Assembly (NCBI GenBank): GCA_016841725.1
Contig: JAENYP010000014.1
Span: forward strand, 46,830-110,829
Origin: Thermincola carboxydiphila
GTDB lineage: Bacteria > Bacillota > Thermincolia > Thermincolales > UBA2595
Direction: 5' to 3'
DNA length: 64,000 nt
The notes beneath the pieces were generated by a model, which was given only the letters and a program-made list of their open reading frames with translations, was not told the DNA's origin and made no database searches. Below, in pieces: positions 56,100 through 64,000 of this stretch (positions within the stretch are counted from its first letter, which is position 1; each line of letters starts with the position of its first letter). The translations under genes and the position numbers were made by a program.

Positions 56100-57254
56100 A
56101 TGAATGAGAGGAAATGGGATATTATATATGTCTTACCTAATATCAGTCTACAGCAAACATTTGAAACTTCTTGCGTTGCCTTAGTTCCTTTTCAAGATGA
56201 ACGAGTGAGGCAGATTGAAGCTACATCTGCAGAATGCTCAAAAGTCCTCAATAGTTTTTTTGACCATTCTAAGAGAAAAGTCGAACCTTCAGTCTTGTTA
56301 ATTGCCAAAGATGCCTCTCCCACAGTAATGTCTGAGGAAGCTTTAGTATCATTCAGAAATGCTGTTTCAATGGCCATAATTATTAAAAGTTGGGCTAGTG
56401 TAGTTCCGAAAGGAAATGTAATGTCTCCGTTATTTTCCGATTTCTTTGATTTCTATCCTATTGCTATTGGTCATCAAGGGTTTGTAACATCTACGCCAGC
56501 AGTCAATGCTCTGTACTCAACAGACTCACCATTCATAGGTACTGTATCACCGTATCTTCCTCGACTTTTAACAATCAAGCACGATGTTGATGATATTATT
56601 CTCAAAGCCATGTTGAAGGTTTGGGAACATAGATTTGTTCAACCAGCTACAGATACTAGGTTTAGTCGGGTATTGTTCCGTTCGCTCGAAATGGCCTATC
56701 ATGCAACATCTACACCTATAAAAAATGAAAGCAGCTTATTTGATTATGGAGTTAATTTAGCTCTTTGGGTAAGCGCATTTGAAATTTTAGCTCATCCTGG
56801 CAAAGGAAGGGTTGATCTTGGAAAAGTAATTAGCCAACTTAGTAATTTTCAATGGAAGCATAAATCATTAACTATGAGAAGATATAGGGTAATGACTTAC
56901 AGAAAAAAGGGAAAAATTATCCGAGAAAACGGTAATTTTTCTCAGGTTGTTTACAAAAATCTTTATGATGCTCGCAACAGTTTTCTCCATGGAAATGCTG
57001 TTAACAATAAAGTTTTACATGTTCGTGGGGACAAGAAGAGTTTACCCTTATATGCGGTTATTCCGATTATATATCGTACTGCTTTACATGTGTTTTTGGA
57101 CAGGTACATAAAAAAATGTGAAAGACAATGTACCAAGATCTGTATGCCTCCTACCAAGAAAATTTGTAGGTTTGATTATGGACTCTTTATCGCAGAAAGA
57201 CAGTATGAAGACTGTTTACTCAGAGCTTTGGGGTTGGACTCGAACATCACCTAA
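56100..57254 (+). CDS. Cassette gene 1: HEPN-like protein (Rx4H)
   Basis: The 384-residue protein is AT-rich in codon use, unlike the host genes. Near residue 320 it has NLYDARNSFLHGNA, an Rx4H motif of HEPN RNase domains, preceded by a helical region as in ApeA-like HEPN proteins. The N-terminal 200 residues are unrecognised. The gene starts 33 bases after the attC-like 3' core, and its stop codon (ACCTAA) overlaps the 5' core of the next site. It is a single-gene cassette with a likely, but unproven, toxin or antiviral role. Confidence 0.6.
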   Translation: MNERKWDIIYVLPNISLQQTFETSCVALVPFQDERVRQIEATSAECSKVLNSFFDHSKRKVEPSVLLIAKDASPTVMSEEALVSFRNAVSMAIIIKSWASVVPKGNVMSPLFSDFFDFYPIAIGHQGFVTSTPAVNALYSTDSPFIGTVSPYLPRLLTIKHDVDDIILKAMLKVWEHRFVQPATDTRFSRVLFRSLEMAYHATSTPIKNESSLFDYGVNLALWVSAFEILAHPGKGRVDLGKVISQLSNFQWKHKSLTMRRYRVMTYRKKGKIIRENGNFSQVVYKNLYDARNSFLHGNAVNNKVLHVRGDKKSLPLYAVIPIIYRTALHVFLDRYIKKCERQCTKICMPPTKKICRFDYGLFIAERQYEDCLLRALGLDSNIT

Positions 57255-57367
57255 ACCAGCTAGTAAACGTCAAGAGTTTTTTAAAAAATACTTTTGCCCT
57301 TTTAAAAAGGCATAGCAAAGCAAGCCTACCAATGGTAGACTTAAGAAAAGCAGTAACCGTGTTGATT

Positions 57368-58577
57368 CTAGGTCAGTTTAAAGGGTTCGTTTTTCCGCCA
57401 CATACCATAGATAATTTTTAGCAGTTTGTTAGCTGTAGCAACCAAGGCTACCATTTTAGGTTTACCCGTACTTACTTTTTTAAGATAACAGTTTTGCAAT
57501 AGAGGGTTTACCGGTCCCTTTTTAGTAGTGCGTATTGCGGCTTTGGCTGCTTGAAACAATGCCTTACGTAGGTAAGCAGACCCGCGCTTTGATATTTTGT
57601 TTCTTGATGATTTGAATTTACCTGATTCAAAGACAGAAGCATCAAGACCGGCATAAGCTGTTAGCTGATGGTCACCAGAGAAACGGTTAACATCTTCAAT
57701 TTCTGCCAGGATAACGGCAGCAGTGATTTCTCCAACACCGGGGATAGTTCTCAACAAAGAATAAACAGATATCTCCTTGGCCGCTGCAACAATTTGAGCC
57801 CGTATGTCAGCCAACTGAGCTTTGTGTGTCATGAGTATGCCAATGTACTCACGGAGAACACGTATGTTGGACTGTTGGGAGACTTTGTAGGGCAAACTTG
57901 CCCTGGCGGCGGCCAGTAATTTATTATAAATATTTTCCACCCATCCTTTTCGCTGATACTCTGCTTTAAGTAATGCTAAAACATCTTCTTTAGCGGCTGC
58001 TAAAACACTTTCAGGAGTAGGAAAGGCAGCCAGCAGGTGCAGAGAAGAATCCCCGCAAAGTGTAGAGAAAACATTTGAGTAATAAGGGAAAAGCAGATCT
58101 AAAACGCTTTGGAATCTTAACTGGGACTCAATATATAGCGAATTGATTCCATCATAATGCCGACATAAAACTCTTAATTCAGCAATGGCTGGATTGATCG
58201 GTTTTTGAGCCTTGAAATTTTGCATGTAAAAAAGTTCGGCAATACGTTTAGCATCGACGGGATCAGTTTTAACTTTACGGATAGACCGGCGTTTTTGCTG
58301 ATGAGTATGGATAGGGTTTAAAACGATGACGGAATATCCAGCCTCCTGCAGGATACAGCTAATAGGCTTTGAGTAATTTCCTGTAGACTCCAGGATAACC
58401 TGAGGTCTTTCACCAGTAAGGCATTCCATATTTTTGAGACGGTCAATGAGCAGTGAAATACCTTGCGGGGTGTGAGGAACAGATACTGGTTTCTTAAAGG
58501 GTTCATGCATGGAAAGATCATGTTGCGACATAGCTGCTTCCTTTCGAAACATCCAAACTTAAAACAGGCTTGTACAT
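57368..58577 (-). pseudogene. IS110 transposase A, frame-shifted near its start
   Basis: The true start is ATG 58577 behind AGGAGG: MYKPVLSLDVSKGSSYVAT then TGA, carrying the first catalytic Asp of the DEDD domain (SLDVSK). The remaining 394-residue frame (DLSMHEPFKKPVSV... EPFKLT) is +1 to it. It has VILESTGNYSKP, KTDPVDAKRIAEL, IPGVGEITAAVILAEI and the C-terminal Transposase_20 motifs. One extra T in ACATGAT explains the shift. The identical shift occurs in copy B. It is inactive unless frameshifting occurs. Confidence 0.8.
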
Positions 58578-58621
58578 ATAAAACCTCCTGGAACCTGTCC
58601 GGGCATTCTCCATAGGTTCGC

Positions 58622-58800
58622 GATGTAATCCGGGAGTAAATCCCAACCAGCTCAGACGTGGTATGAATGCCTTTAGAGGGAGTGGACACTTTAGGCGACG
58701 GGGTCAAAAGCCCCAACAACGAGCACGTCCTAAACCCTGGTTTTATTCCAGTTTAAAGGACAGAAATAAAATAAAAAAGGCCATACCAGTCCGAACTGGT
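58622..58800 (-). ncRNA. Putative bridge RNA of copy A
   Basis: Read on the minus strand, a GGAC/GUCC stem encloses an internal loop with two arms around the hairpin GGGGCUUUUGACCCC. One arm contains UCGCCUAAA, the left half of the insertion site. The other contains GCUCGUUGUU, complementary in 9 of 10 bases to the right flank AACAACGGGC. A second fold nearer the gene contains the complement of ACCAGCT, the element's own left end. Target loop, donor loop, then recombinase gene is the order in IS110 bridge RNAs. Confidence 0.7.
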
Positions 58801-58819
58801 TATGACCGTATTATACGAA

Positions 58820-58956
58820 CAACGGGCTAAACGGCTCCGCTTCGCTCCGACCCAACTTTCCCGTCCTCGGGCTGTCACGCCTTTTGCGGTAAATGGGGAA
58901 GGGATGCAAGAGCAAAAGCCGCGCCAGCCCTGTGGGCGGGAAAGTTCATTTAGCCC
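58820..58956 (+). other. Palindromic segment right of copy A
   Basis: GGGCTAAA (58824-58831) pairs with TTTAGCCC (58949-58956), and AACTTTCCCG (58854-) pairs with CGGGAAAGTT (58937-58946). It is GC-rich and probably part of the interrupted attC-like site or a second, diverged site. It contains no supported gene. Confidence 0.45.
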
Positions 58957-58962
58957 CAATGC

Positions 58963-59143
58963 GATAAGCGGACATCGCTCGCTGCGCTCACTCGTCCGAT
59001 TATCGCGGCGCTGGTTTCCCGAGGGCACGGCGACGTCCTCGCTCGCGCAGAACGCTCGCGACGTCGCCTATCAGCCGGGGTTCCCGGCTGATGCCCAAAT
59101 GCCCACTGCGTGGGCACTTCGGGAACCCGGCGCCGCGTTAGGC
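58963..59143 (+). repeat. attC-like hairpin site 2
   Basis: This near-identical counterpart of 55887-56067 has the same nested stems and the same length. It ends in GTTAGGC (59137-59143), fully complementary to the 5' core GCCTAAC inferred at the next cassette end. The 5' core of this site lies at 57248-57254 and is split off by copy A. Confidence 0.65.
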
Positions 59144-59176
59144 GAAATTTGCCATCATTTGATTTGGGGGAAAAAC

Positions 59177-60175
59177 ATGTTAAGCAAAACCTATGAATTA
59201 AAGCTACAAAGACTCGGAAGAGCTTTTGGCGGGTATGAGCATCCAATCACAGATTCGCACTTAAGTGTTTTTACAGATGCGGTGATTATATTGTCTAATT
59301 TTTATTTACCATTTGAGCAATCGTTTATCGAACTATCTATTAACTGGGATCCTTTTATTCGCGCTATCAAGAAACATATTGAGGTGAATAATTGTTCATC
59401 TATAGAAGAATTAGAAAAGAAAGGCAAAGAATACGAAAAAGTCAATAGTCCTGTGTTGATGATAGATGTAAAGGTTAAAGATGGTGAAGAAAGCCAAATA
59501 TTACTTTTAACGGAATATGTACACAATTTTATTTTTCACTTATTTTTAATAATGAACCTTTCCGCACCTGCTAGTTTCAGTCTCCACGACTCGAAATTAA
59601 ATGATTCTAGTATTAATTTATGTACCGATGATTTAGAGACTGCTTGGATCGAAAGTTTGAAAAACAATTGGCCTAGTATACAATATGTTCCTTTGAAAGA
59701 CACGTGGGAATGGTATAAAAAATTAAAATTAAACAAAAAACAGATTGCCGAAACTAGAACGGAAAGGGCTATTTTTGCGTTACTACATTTTTGTAGCAGT
59801 TCATCTGATAATCCAGCAAATTTAATATGGTTGGCTCATGCTTTAGAATCACTATATGATACCCCGGCAAATGCCATTTCAAAGACTTTAAGAGATAGAA
59901 TTTTTGTTTTTTTAGGTCAACCCCAAAATAATTATAGGACCTTAAAGAAAAAAATTAATCAATTCTATGAGTTTCGGAGTGCATTTGTACATGGGACACT
60001 TGATATCTATTGTCCTGCGTGTAGTGAATGTTTAGATGAAAAGATAGAATCCCATTTACCTAAATTTTGGGTAACATATGATTTCGCATTGTCTCTTACT
60101 ATAGCGACATTGCAACAAATGATTATTAAGCAATGGACAACATTATATTTTTCAGAAACAGTTTCGGGCCAATGA
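59177..60175 (+). CDS. Cassette gene 2: HEPN-like protein (Rx4H)
   Basis: The 332-residue protein is AT-rich and unlike the host genes. Near residue 278 it has KKINQFYEFRSAFVHGT, an Rx4H HEPN motif. The C-terminal helices ending LATLQQMIIKQW fit an ApeA-like HEPN domain; the N-terminal 250 residues are helical and unrecognised. ATG 59177 follows GGGGGAAAAAC; the open frame runs back to 58802 through the attC-like DNA, which is not coding. The stop lies about 13 bases before the next GCCTAA core. Confidence 0.6.
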   Translation: MLSKTYELKLQRLGRAFGGYEHPITDSHLSVFTDAVIILSNFYLPFEQSFIELSINWDPFIRAIKKHIEVNNCSSIEELEKKGKEYEKVNSPVLMIDVKVKDGEESQILLLTEYVHNFIFHLFLIMNLSAPASFSLHDSKLNDSSINLCTDDLETAWIESLKNNWPSIQYVPLKDTWEWYKKLKLNKKQIAETRTERAIFALLHFCSSSSDNPANLIWLAHALESLYDTPANAISKTLRDRIFVFLGQPQNNYRTLKKKINQFYEFRSAFVHGTLDIYCPACSECLDEKIESHLPKFWVTYDFALSLTIATLQQMIIKQWTTLYFSETVSGQ

Positions 60176-60305
60176 TGGCAAACATCGCCTAAACCAGCTA
60201 GTAAACGTCAAGAGTTTTTTAAAAAAATTTTTTGCCCTTTTAAAAAGGCATAGCAAAGCAAGCCTACCAATGGTAGACTTAAGAAAAGCAGTAACCGTGT
60301 TGATT

Positions 60306-61515
60306 CTAGGTTAGTTTAAAGGGTTCGTTTTTCCGCCACATACCATAGATAATTCTTAGCAGTTTGTTAGCTGTAGCAACCAAGGCTACCATTTTAGGTT
60401 TACCCGCACTTACTTTTTTCAGATAATAGCTTTGCAATAGAGGATTTACAGGTCCCTTTTTGGTAGTGCGTATTGCGGCTTTTGCTGCTTGAAACAATGC
60501 CTTACGTAGGTAAGCAGACCCGCGTTTTGATATTTTGTTTCTTGATGATTTGAATTTACCCGATTCAAAGACAGAAGCATCAAGACCGGCATAAGCTGTT
60601 AGCTGATGGTCAACAGAGAAACGGTTAACATCTTCAATTTCTGCCAGGATAACGGCAGCAGTGATTTCTCCAACACCGGGGATAGTTCTCAACAAAGAAT
60701 AAACAGATATCTCCTTGGCCGCTGCAACAATTTGAGCCCGTATGTCAGCCAACTGAGCTTTGTGTGTCATGAGTATGCCAATGTACTCACGGAGAACACG
60801 TATGTTGGACTGTTGGGAGACTTTGTAGGGCAAACTTGCCCTGGCGGCGGCCAGTAATTTATTATAAATATTTTCCACCCATCCTTTTCGCTGATACTCT
60901 GCTTTAAGTAATGCTAAAACATCTTCTTTAGCGGCTGCTAAAACACTTTCAGGAGTAGGAAAGGCAGCCAGCAGGTGCAGAGAAGAATCCCCGCAAAGTG
61001 TAGAGAAAACATTTGAGTAATAAGGGAAAAGCAGATCTAAAACGCTTTGGAATCTTAACTGGGACTCAATATATAGCGAATTGATTCCATCATAATGCCG
61101 ACATAAAACTCTTAATTCAGCAATGGCTGGATTGATCGGTTTTTGAGCCTTGAAATTTTGCATGTAAAAAAGTTCGGCAATACGTTTAGCATCGACGGGA
61201 TCAGTTTTAACTTTACGGATAGACCGGCGTTTTTGCTGATGAGTATGGATAGGGTTTAAAACGATGACGGAATATCCAGCCTCCTGCAGGATACAGCTAA
61301 TAGGCTTTGAGTAATTTCCTGTAGACTCCAGGATAACCTGAGGTCTTTCACCAGTAAGGCATTCCATATTTTTGAGACGGTCAATGAGCAGTGAAATACC
61401 TTGCGGGGTGTGAGGAACAGATACTGGTTTCTTAAAGGGTTCATGCATGGAAAGATCATGTTGCGACATAGCTGCTTCCTTTCGAAACATCCAAACTTAA
61501 AACAGGCTTGTACAT
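60306..61515 (-). pseudogene. IS110 transposase B, same frameshift as A
   Basis: The start MYKPVLSLDVSK at 61515 and the main 394-residue frame are separated by the same +1 shift as in copy A. The coding part differs from A by a handful of residues (for example SVDHQL for SGDHQL, and LRII for LKII). The N-terminal catalytic Asp is out of frame with the rest. The shared shift means it existed before the two copies separated. Confidence 0.8.
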
Positions 61516-61559
61516 ATAAAACCTCCTGGAACCTGTCCGGGCATTCTCCATAGGTTCGC

Positions 61560-61738
61560 GATGTAATCCGGGAGTAAATCCCAACCAGCTCAGACATGGT
61601 ATGAATGCCGTTAGAGGGAATGGACACTTTAGGCGACGGGGTCTTAAGCCCCAACAACGAGCACGTCCTAAACCCTGGTTTTACTCCAGTGTAAAGGACC
61701 GGAATAAAATAAAAAAGGCCATACCAGTCTGAACTGGT
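61560..61738 (-). ncRNA. Putative bridge RNA of copy B
   Basis: Same fold and guide arms as in copy A (TTTAGGCGA at 61628-61636 and AACAACGAGC 25 bases later). The apical hairpin loop differs in two bases (TCTTAAG instead of TCAAAAG), while the stem is kept. Confidence 0.65.
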
Positions 61739-61757
61739 TATGACCGTATTATACGAA

Positions 61758-61786
61758 CCAGCTAGTAAACGTCAAGAGTTTTTAGG
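61758..61786 (-). mobile_element. IS110 left-end remnant
   Basis: CCAGCTAGTAAACGTCAAGAG and a few T repeat the left end of copies A and B directly behind copy B, and then the similarity stops. It is a trace of a tandem insertion or a deleted neighbour copy. The sequence up to 61850 is otherwise blank. Confidence 0.7.
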
Positions 61787-61849
61787 TGAAAGACGGCTAT
61801 CTATATTTAGAAAAAAAGAAGAAGACCAAACTAGTTGGCCTCCGAAGGA

Positions 61850-62317
61850 TTATTTTTTGGTTATATGTCTTTTGGGTTTTAGAAGGGAATGATATGATGG
61901 TTTATCTTTGATTTTCTTTAATCCAAGGTAAGAGATTAATGCATTTTGCAAAACCTGAGAGAAGTTTACTTTTTTCTCCTCAGCGAGATCATTTAACCAT
62001 TTTGGTAGTGTAAGTGTTTTTTTCACAGCCTTTTCTGCCATTTCATCACGAATAGGTGGCATCCACACTTCAACCAAAGCTACAAACTGGTTTTTATCAA
62101 AATTCAAGCTTGAAATAGGTGATGGTTCCGGAATGGTTTCTCCTTCGTCTTCAAGACCGTATAAATGTAGTTCCAGTGCATCTTTAGCCATATAAAGGGC
62201 ATCATCGTCTGTATCACCACATGATAAACACCCTGGTAAGTCAGGGAACTCAACCGAAATACCGTCTTCTTCAATAGAGAAAACAGCAGGGAAAACATAT
62301 TTATCTTTCTTATTCAT
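61850..62317 (-). CDS. hicB: HicB antitoxin
   Basis: The 155-residue protein has the HicB partial RNase-H-like fold: YVFPAVFSIEEDGISVEFPDLPGCLSCGDTDDDALYMAKDALELHLYGLE. A ribbon-helix-helix-like C-terminus follows (TLTLPKWLNDLAEEKKVNFSQVLQNALISYLG), which would bind the operator. ATG 62317 is served by AAGGAGG; TTG 62326 overlaps the hicA stop. It neutralises HicA and represses the pair. Confidence 0.9.
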   Translation of the reverse strand: MNKKDKYVFPAVFSIEEDGISVEFPDLPGCLSCGDTDDDALYMAKDALELHLYGLEDEGETIPEPSPISSLNFDKNQFVALVEVWMPPIRDEMAEKAVKKTLTLPKWLNDLAEEKKVNFSQVLQNALISYLGLKKIKDKPSYHSLLKPKRHITKK

Positions 62318-62322
62318 GGATT

Positions 62323-62526
62323 TCAACCTCCTTCTAGCTTAAGTCCTGCTTGCTTCAAAATACTTTTCACAGTTTTAATTGGCAAGTCTTTGTTAGGATG
62401 AGGTACTGTAACTAATCCTTTTTTAGTAGGATGTTTTAACTGGACATGGTCACCGCGACACCTTGCATCTTTCCAACCATCGTTATATAAGATTTTAAGT
62501 ATTTTTCTTGAAGAATACGATTTCAT
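62323..62526 (-). CDS. hicA: HicA mRNA interferase toxin
   Basis: The 67-residue protein has the double-stranded-RNA-binding-like HicA fold: MKSYSSRKILKILYNDGWKDARCRGDHVQLKHPTKKGLVTVPHPNKDLPIKTVKSILKQAGL. The catalytic His lies in GDHVQLKHP. It cleaves mRNA when free. It is the first gene of the hicAB pair, with its own promoter, oriented against the other cassette genes. Confidence 0.93.
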   Translation of the reverse strand: MKSYSSRKILKILYNDGWKDARCRGDHVQLKHPTKKGLVTVPHPNKDLPIKTVKSILKQAGLKLEGG

Positions 62527-62559
62527 AAGATACTCCTAAAAATATATCAATGCAAAGAT

Positions 62560-62588
62560 ATTATAACACGTGCAAAGACACGTGTCAA
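62560..62588 (-). promoter_or_regulatory. hicAB promoter with dyad operator in the spacer
   Basis: On the minus strand TTGACA and TATAAT are exactly 17 bases apart. The spacer holds ACACGTG and CACGTGT units separated by CAAAG, a likely HicB operator placed to occlude polymerase. Confidence 0.85.
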
Positions 62589-62735
62589 TAAAGCATGGAT
62601 GATAGCCGTCCATCGCCTAAACCAGCTAATTATTTTAAAAAATCTTTTCTTGTTTAATAAGAGAGCATAGCAAAGCAAGCCTACCGGTGGTAGACTTAAA
62701 AAAAGAGTTGCTGCAGGTTAATCTCAGGGGCTGCT

Positions 62736-63890
62736 GTGTATCTCAGTCCCAGGGAGCGATTTGCCAAGCCGTTTACTGTAGAACATACAGCTTATGGATT
62801 CGGCACGCTCTTTGAATCTCTTCGTGAGGTTGAGCAGGTATCCGGTAAAAAACCCGATATTATTCTTGAATCGACCGGCAATTATTCCAGACCTCTTACC
62901 TACTGCCTGATGGATGCCGGGTATTCGGTGATTGCTCTTAATCCGCTGGAAACCCATGAACAGAAACGCCGTTCTGTTCGCAAAGTCAAAACGGATAAAG
63001 TGGATTCAAACCGTATTGCCAAATTATATTATCTGGATGATCGGGCACCTCTTCGGCCGGTCAATCCGGATATTGCGGAATTACGTAACCTTTGCCGCCT
63101 GTACGATGGTCTTACAAACGTTTATACCGAAATTCAGCTAAGATTCCAAAGCATTCTGGAGCAGCTATTCCCTCTCTATCTAAATGTTTTCTCCAAGGTT
63201 TGCGGTGATTCATCCCTTCGGGTAATTGGAGCATTCCCCACTCCGGAAGCCATTTTATCAGCTGGCAGGGAAGATATCATCCACCTTCTTGATACCAGGT
63301 TCCAGCCAAAAAGCTGGCCTGACGAGATTTATGAAAAATTAATGGCCGCCGCCAGGGCAAGTCTGCCTTACAAAGTGGCCCAACGTTCTAACGTACGTGT
63401 TCTTAGAGAATATATTTCTATTCTCATGACACAAAAGTGACTTCTTTCAGGCTTACAGGCTCAAATTGTAACGGCGGCCAATAATTATCCGGTTTTTCAC
63501 TTGCTTAAAACCAGTCCCGGCTTAGGTAAGATTACAACTGCTTCTATATTCGCTGAAATTGAGGATATTACTTTGTTTCCTTCGGTCAAACAGTTGGTCG
63601 CTTATTCCGGGACCGATCCTTCTGTTTGCCAATCGGGCCAATTTGAAGGAGATAGAAATAAAATCTCTAAACGGGGTTCTGCCTATCTTCGCAAAGCTCT
63701 CTACCAAGCTGCCTCTGCAGGGATTCACGTTACCAGAAAGGGCCCAGTTAACTTCAGCCTCTACAACTACTATTCAAGCAAAATTGGAGCAGGTAAGAAA
63801 AAGAAGGTTGCTTTGATAGCCACTACCAATAAACTGTTACGAATTATTTATGGTGTCTGGCGTAAAAATGAACCCTTTAAGCTGATCTAG
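62736..63890 (+). pseudogene. IS110 transposase C body, inverted and interrupted
   Basis: The frame (VYLSPRERFAKPFTVEH... ILESTGNYSRP, KTDKVDSNRIAKLYY) meets an in-frame TGA at 63438-63440. It then continues as LLSGLQAQIV and TSPGLGKITTASIFAEIEDITLFPSVKQLVAYSG, to EPFKLI. It lacks its own start; the N-terminal 18 codons are on the opposite strand at 63877-63939. It is about two-thirds identical to copies A and B. Inversion plus nonsense codon make it inactive. Confidence 0.8.
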
Positions 63891-63939
63891 CAACACTAGA
63901 ATTTTTTGACACGTCAAGACTTAATACAGGTTTATACAT
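63877..63939 (-). pseudogene. Detached start of transposase C
   Basis: On the minus strand GAGGAGGAATTAT precedes ATG 63939, then MYKPVLSLDVSKNSSVARSA and stop. The first 12 residues equal the start of copies A and B; the rest is the 3' end of the inverted body read backwards. It carries the first catalytic Asp. Confidence 0.75.
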
Positions 63940-64000
63940 ATAATTCCTCCTCGTATAATAATTTTAGAGTCCTAACCTGAATGGTAATATTTACCGTCCA

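Larger units (their letters stand above)
57255..58819 (-). mobile_element. IS110-family element, copy A (1565 bp)
   Basis: The left end ACCAGCTAGT follows TCACCTAA of the attC-like 5' core; the right end TATACGAA is followed by CAACGGGC. No inverted repeats or target duplication are seen apart from a shared AA, as expected for IS110. It contains a transposase on the minus strand and about 240 bases of upstream non-coding sequence with a bridge-RNA-like fold. Copy B (60193-61757) has the same length. Confidence 0.85.
60193..61757 (-). mobile_element. IS110-family element, copy B (1565 bp)
   Basis: The left end ACCAGCTAGT follows TCGCCTAA (60185-60192); the right end TATACGAA abuts CCAGCTAG, a further left-end remnant. 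It is near-identical to copy A, with differences concentrated at the two ends (a few bases near the transposase 3' end and in the upstream non-coding part). It carries the same guide arms. Confidence 0.85.
62621..64000. mobile_element. IS110-family element, copy C, with internally inverted body
   Basis: The left end ACCAGCTAAT follows TCGCCTAA (62613-62620) and shares GCATAGCAAAGCAAGCC and GGTAGACTT with copies A and B. The right part has ACATATAATTCCTCC and the transposase start in the same orientation as A and B. The body between about 62731 and 63893 is inverted. It is cut by the window edge, so the right end and bridge RNA are not seen. Confidence 0.75.

Noticed and set aside
55877..56100. 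Plus-strand frames across the GC-rich hairpin site
   Set aside because: They arise from the palindromic GC-rich sequence, and the counterpart site at 58963-59143 does not keep the frame.
58802..59176. Open frame running into cassette gene 2 through the hairpin site
   Set aside because: The extra 125 codons are GC-rich palindromic DNA with an alternating Arg/Pro/Ala bias, and ATG 59177 has a good ribosome site.

Overview
The window looks like the chromosome of an anaerobic, probably spore-forming low-to-mid-GC Firmicute of the Clostridia (a Desulfotomaculum/Peptococcaceae-like organism is my best guess). The reasons are strong Shine-Dalgarno sequences with many TTG/GTG starts, a CIRCE-controlled groESL, CotF-like spore coat genes, a HisZ-type histidine pathway, the long fused PurL, cytochrome bd, and a Tat-exported C_GCAxxG_C_C multihaem protein. 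The species cannot be fixed from the sequence alone.

Layout. 0-9.5 kb: the end of a molybdenum-cofactor gene pair (MOSC protein, moaB), groESL, a HEAT-repeat protein, an HD-GYP protein, tRNA-Thr(CGU), a lipoprotein, a soluble chemotaxis-type signalling protein, an HD hydrolase and ogt. 9.5-17.3 kb: paired BlaI/MecI-like operator boxes before an exported protein, a MoxR-DUF58-transglutaminase operon, then hpt-guaA. 17.5-24.4 kb: small membrane proteins, cydAB behind a truncated Rrf2-like leader, spore-coat-like genes, a DUF421/DUF4363 pair and a LysR regulator. 24.5-39.3 kb: purine biosynthesis, with purL and a Kef-type antiporter first, then a ykkC-family riboswitch followed by purE-B-C-F-M-N-H-D. 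PurH holds only the IMP cyclohydrolase half, and two nested palindromic repeats sit in the operon. 39.6-48.2 kb: yerC, hisZ, and hisG-D-C-B-H-A-F-IE behind a consensus promoter with a double palindromic operator.

48-55 kb: a SHOCT protein, a two-gene module (cytidylate-kinase-like/nuclease-like fusion plus a second HPRT), a possible non-coding transcript, a second HD-GYP protein, TauE/DUF1634, tatA abutting an IS110 remnant, and a Tat-exported multihaem protein.

55.8-64 kb is a foreign accessory region and the most interesting part. Two AT-rich genes, each with an Rx4H HEPN-like motif, and a hicAB toxin-antitoxin pair lie between GC-rich hairpin sites. These sites end in GTTAGAC or GTTAGGC, and the genes are followed by ACCTAA or GCCTAA, the 3' and 5' cores of integron attC sites. 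No integrase is in view, so this resembles a cluster of attC cassettes lacking an integrase. Three IS110-family elements sit at the ACCTAA/GCCTAA core. Two are 1565-bp near-identical copies whose upstream non-coding DNA can fold like an IS110 bridge RNA; its two loop arms match the left and right halves of the attC 5' core. The third copy has its transposase body inverted relative to its own start codon and end.

Pathway logic: purL to purD supply IMP except for the AICAR transformylase step, guaA and two hpt genes handle GMP synthesis and salvage, and AICAR made by the his pathway (hisH/hisF) feeds back into purines.
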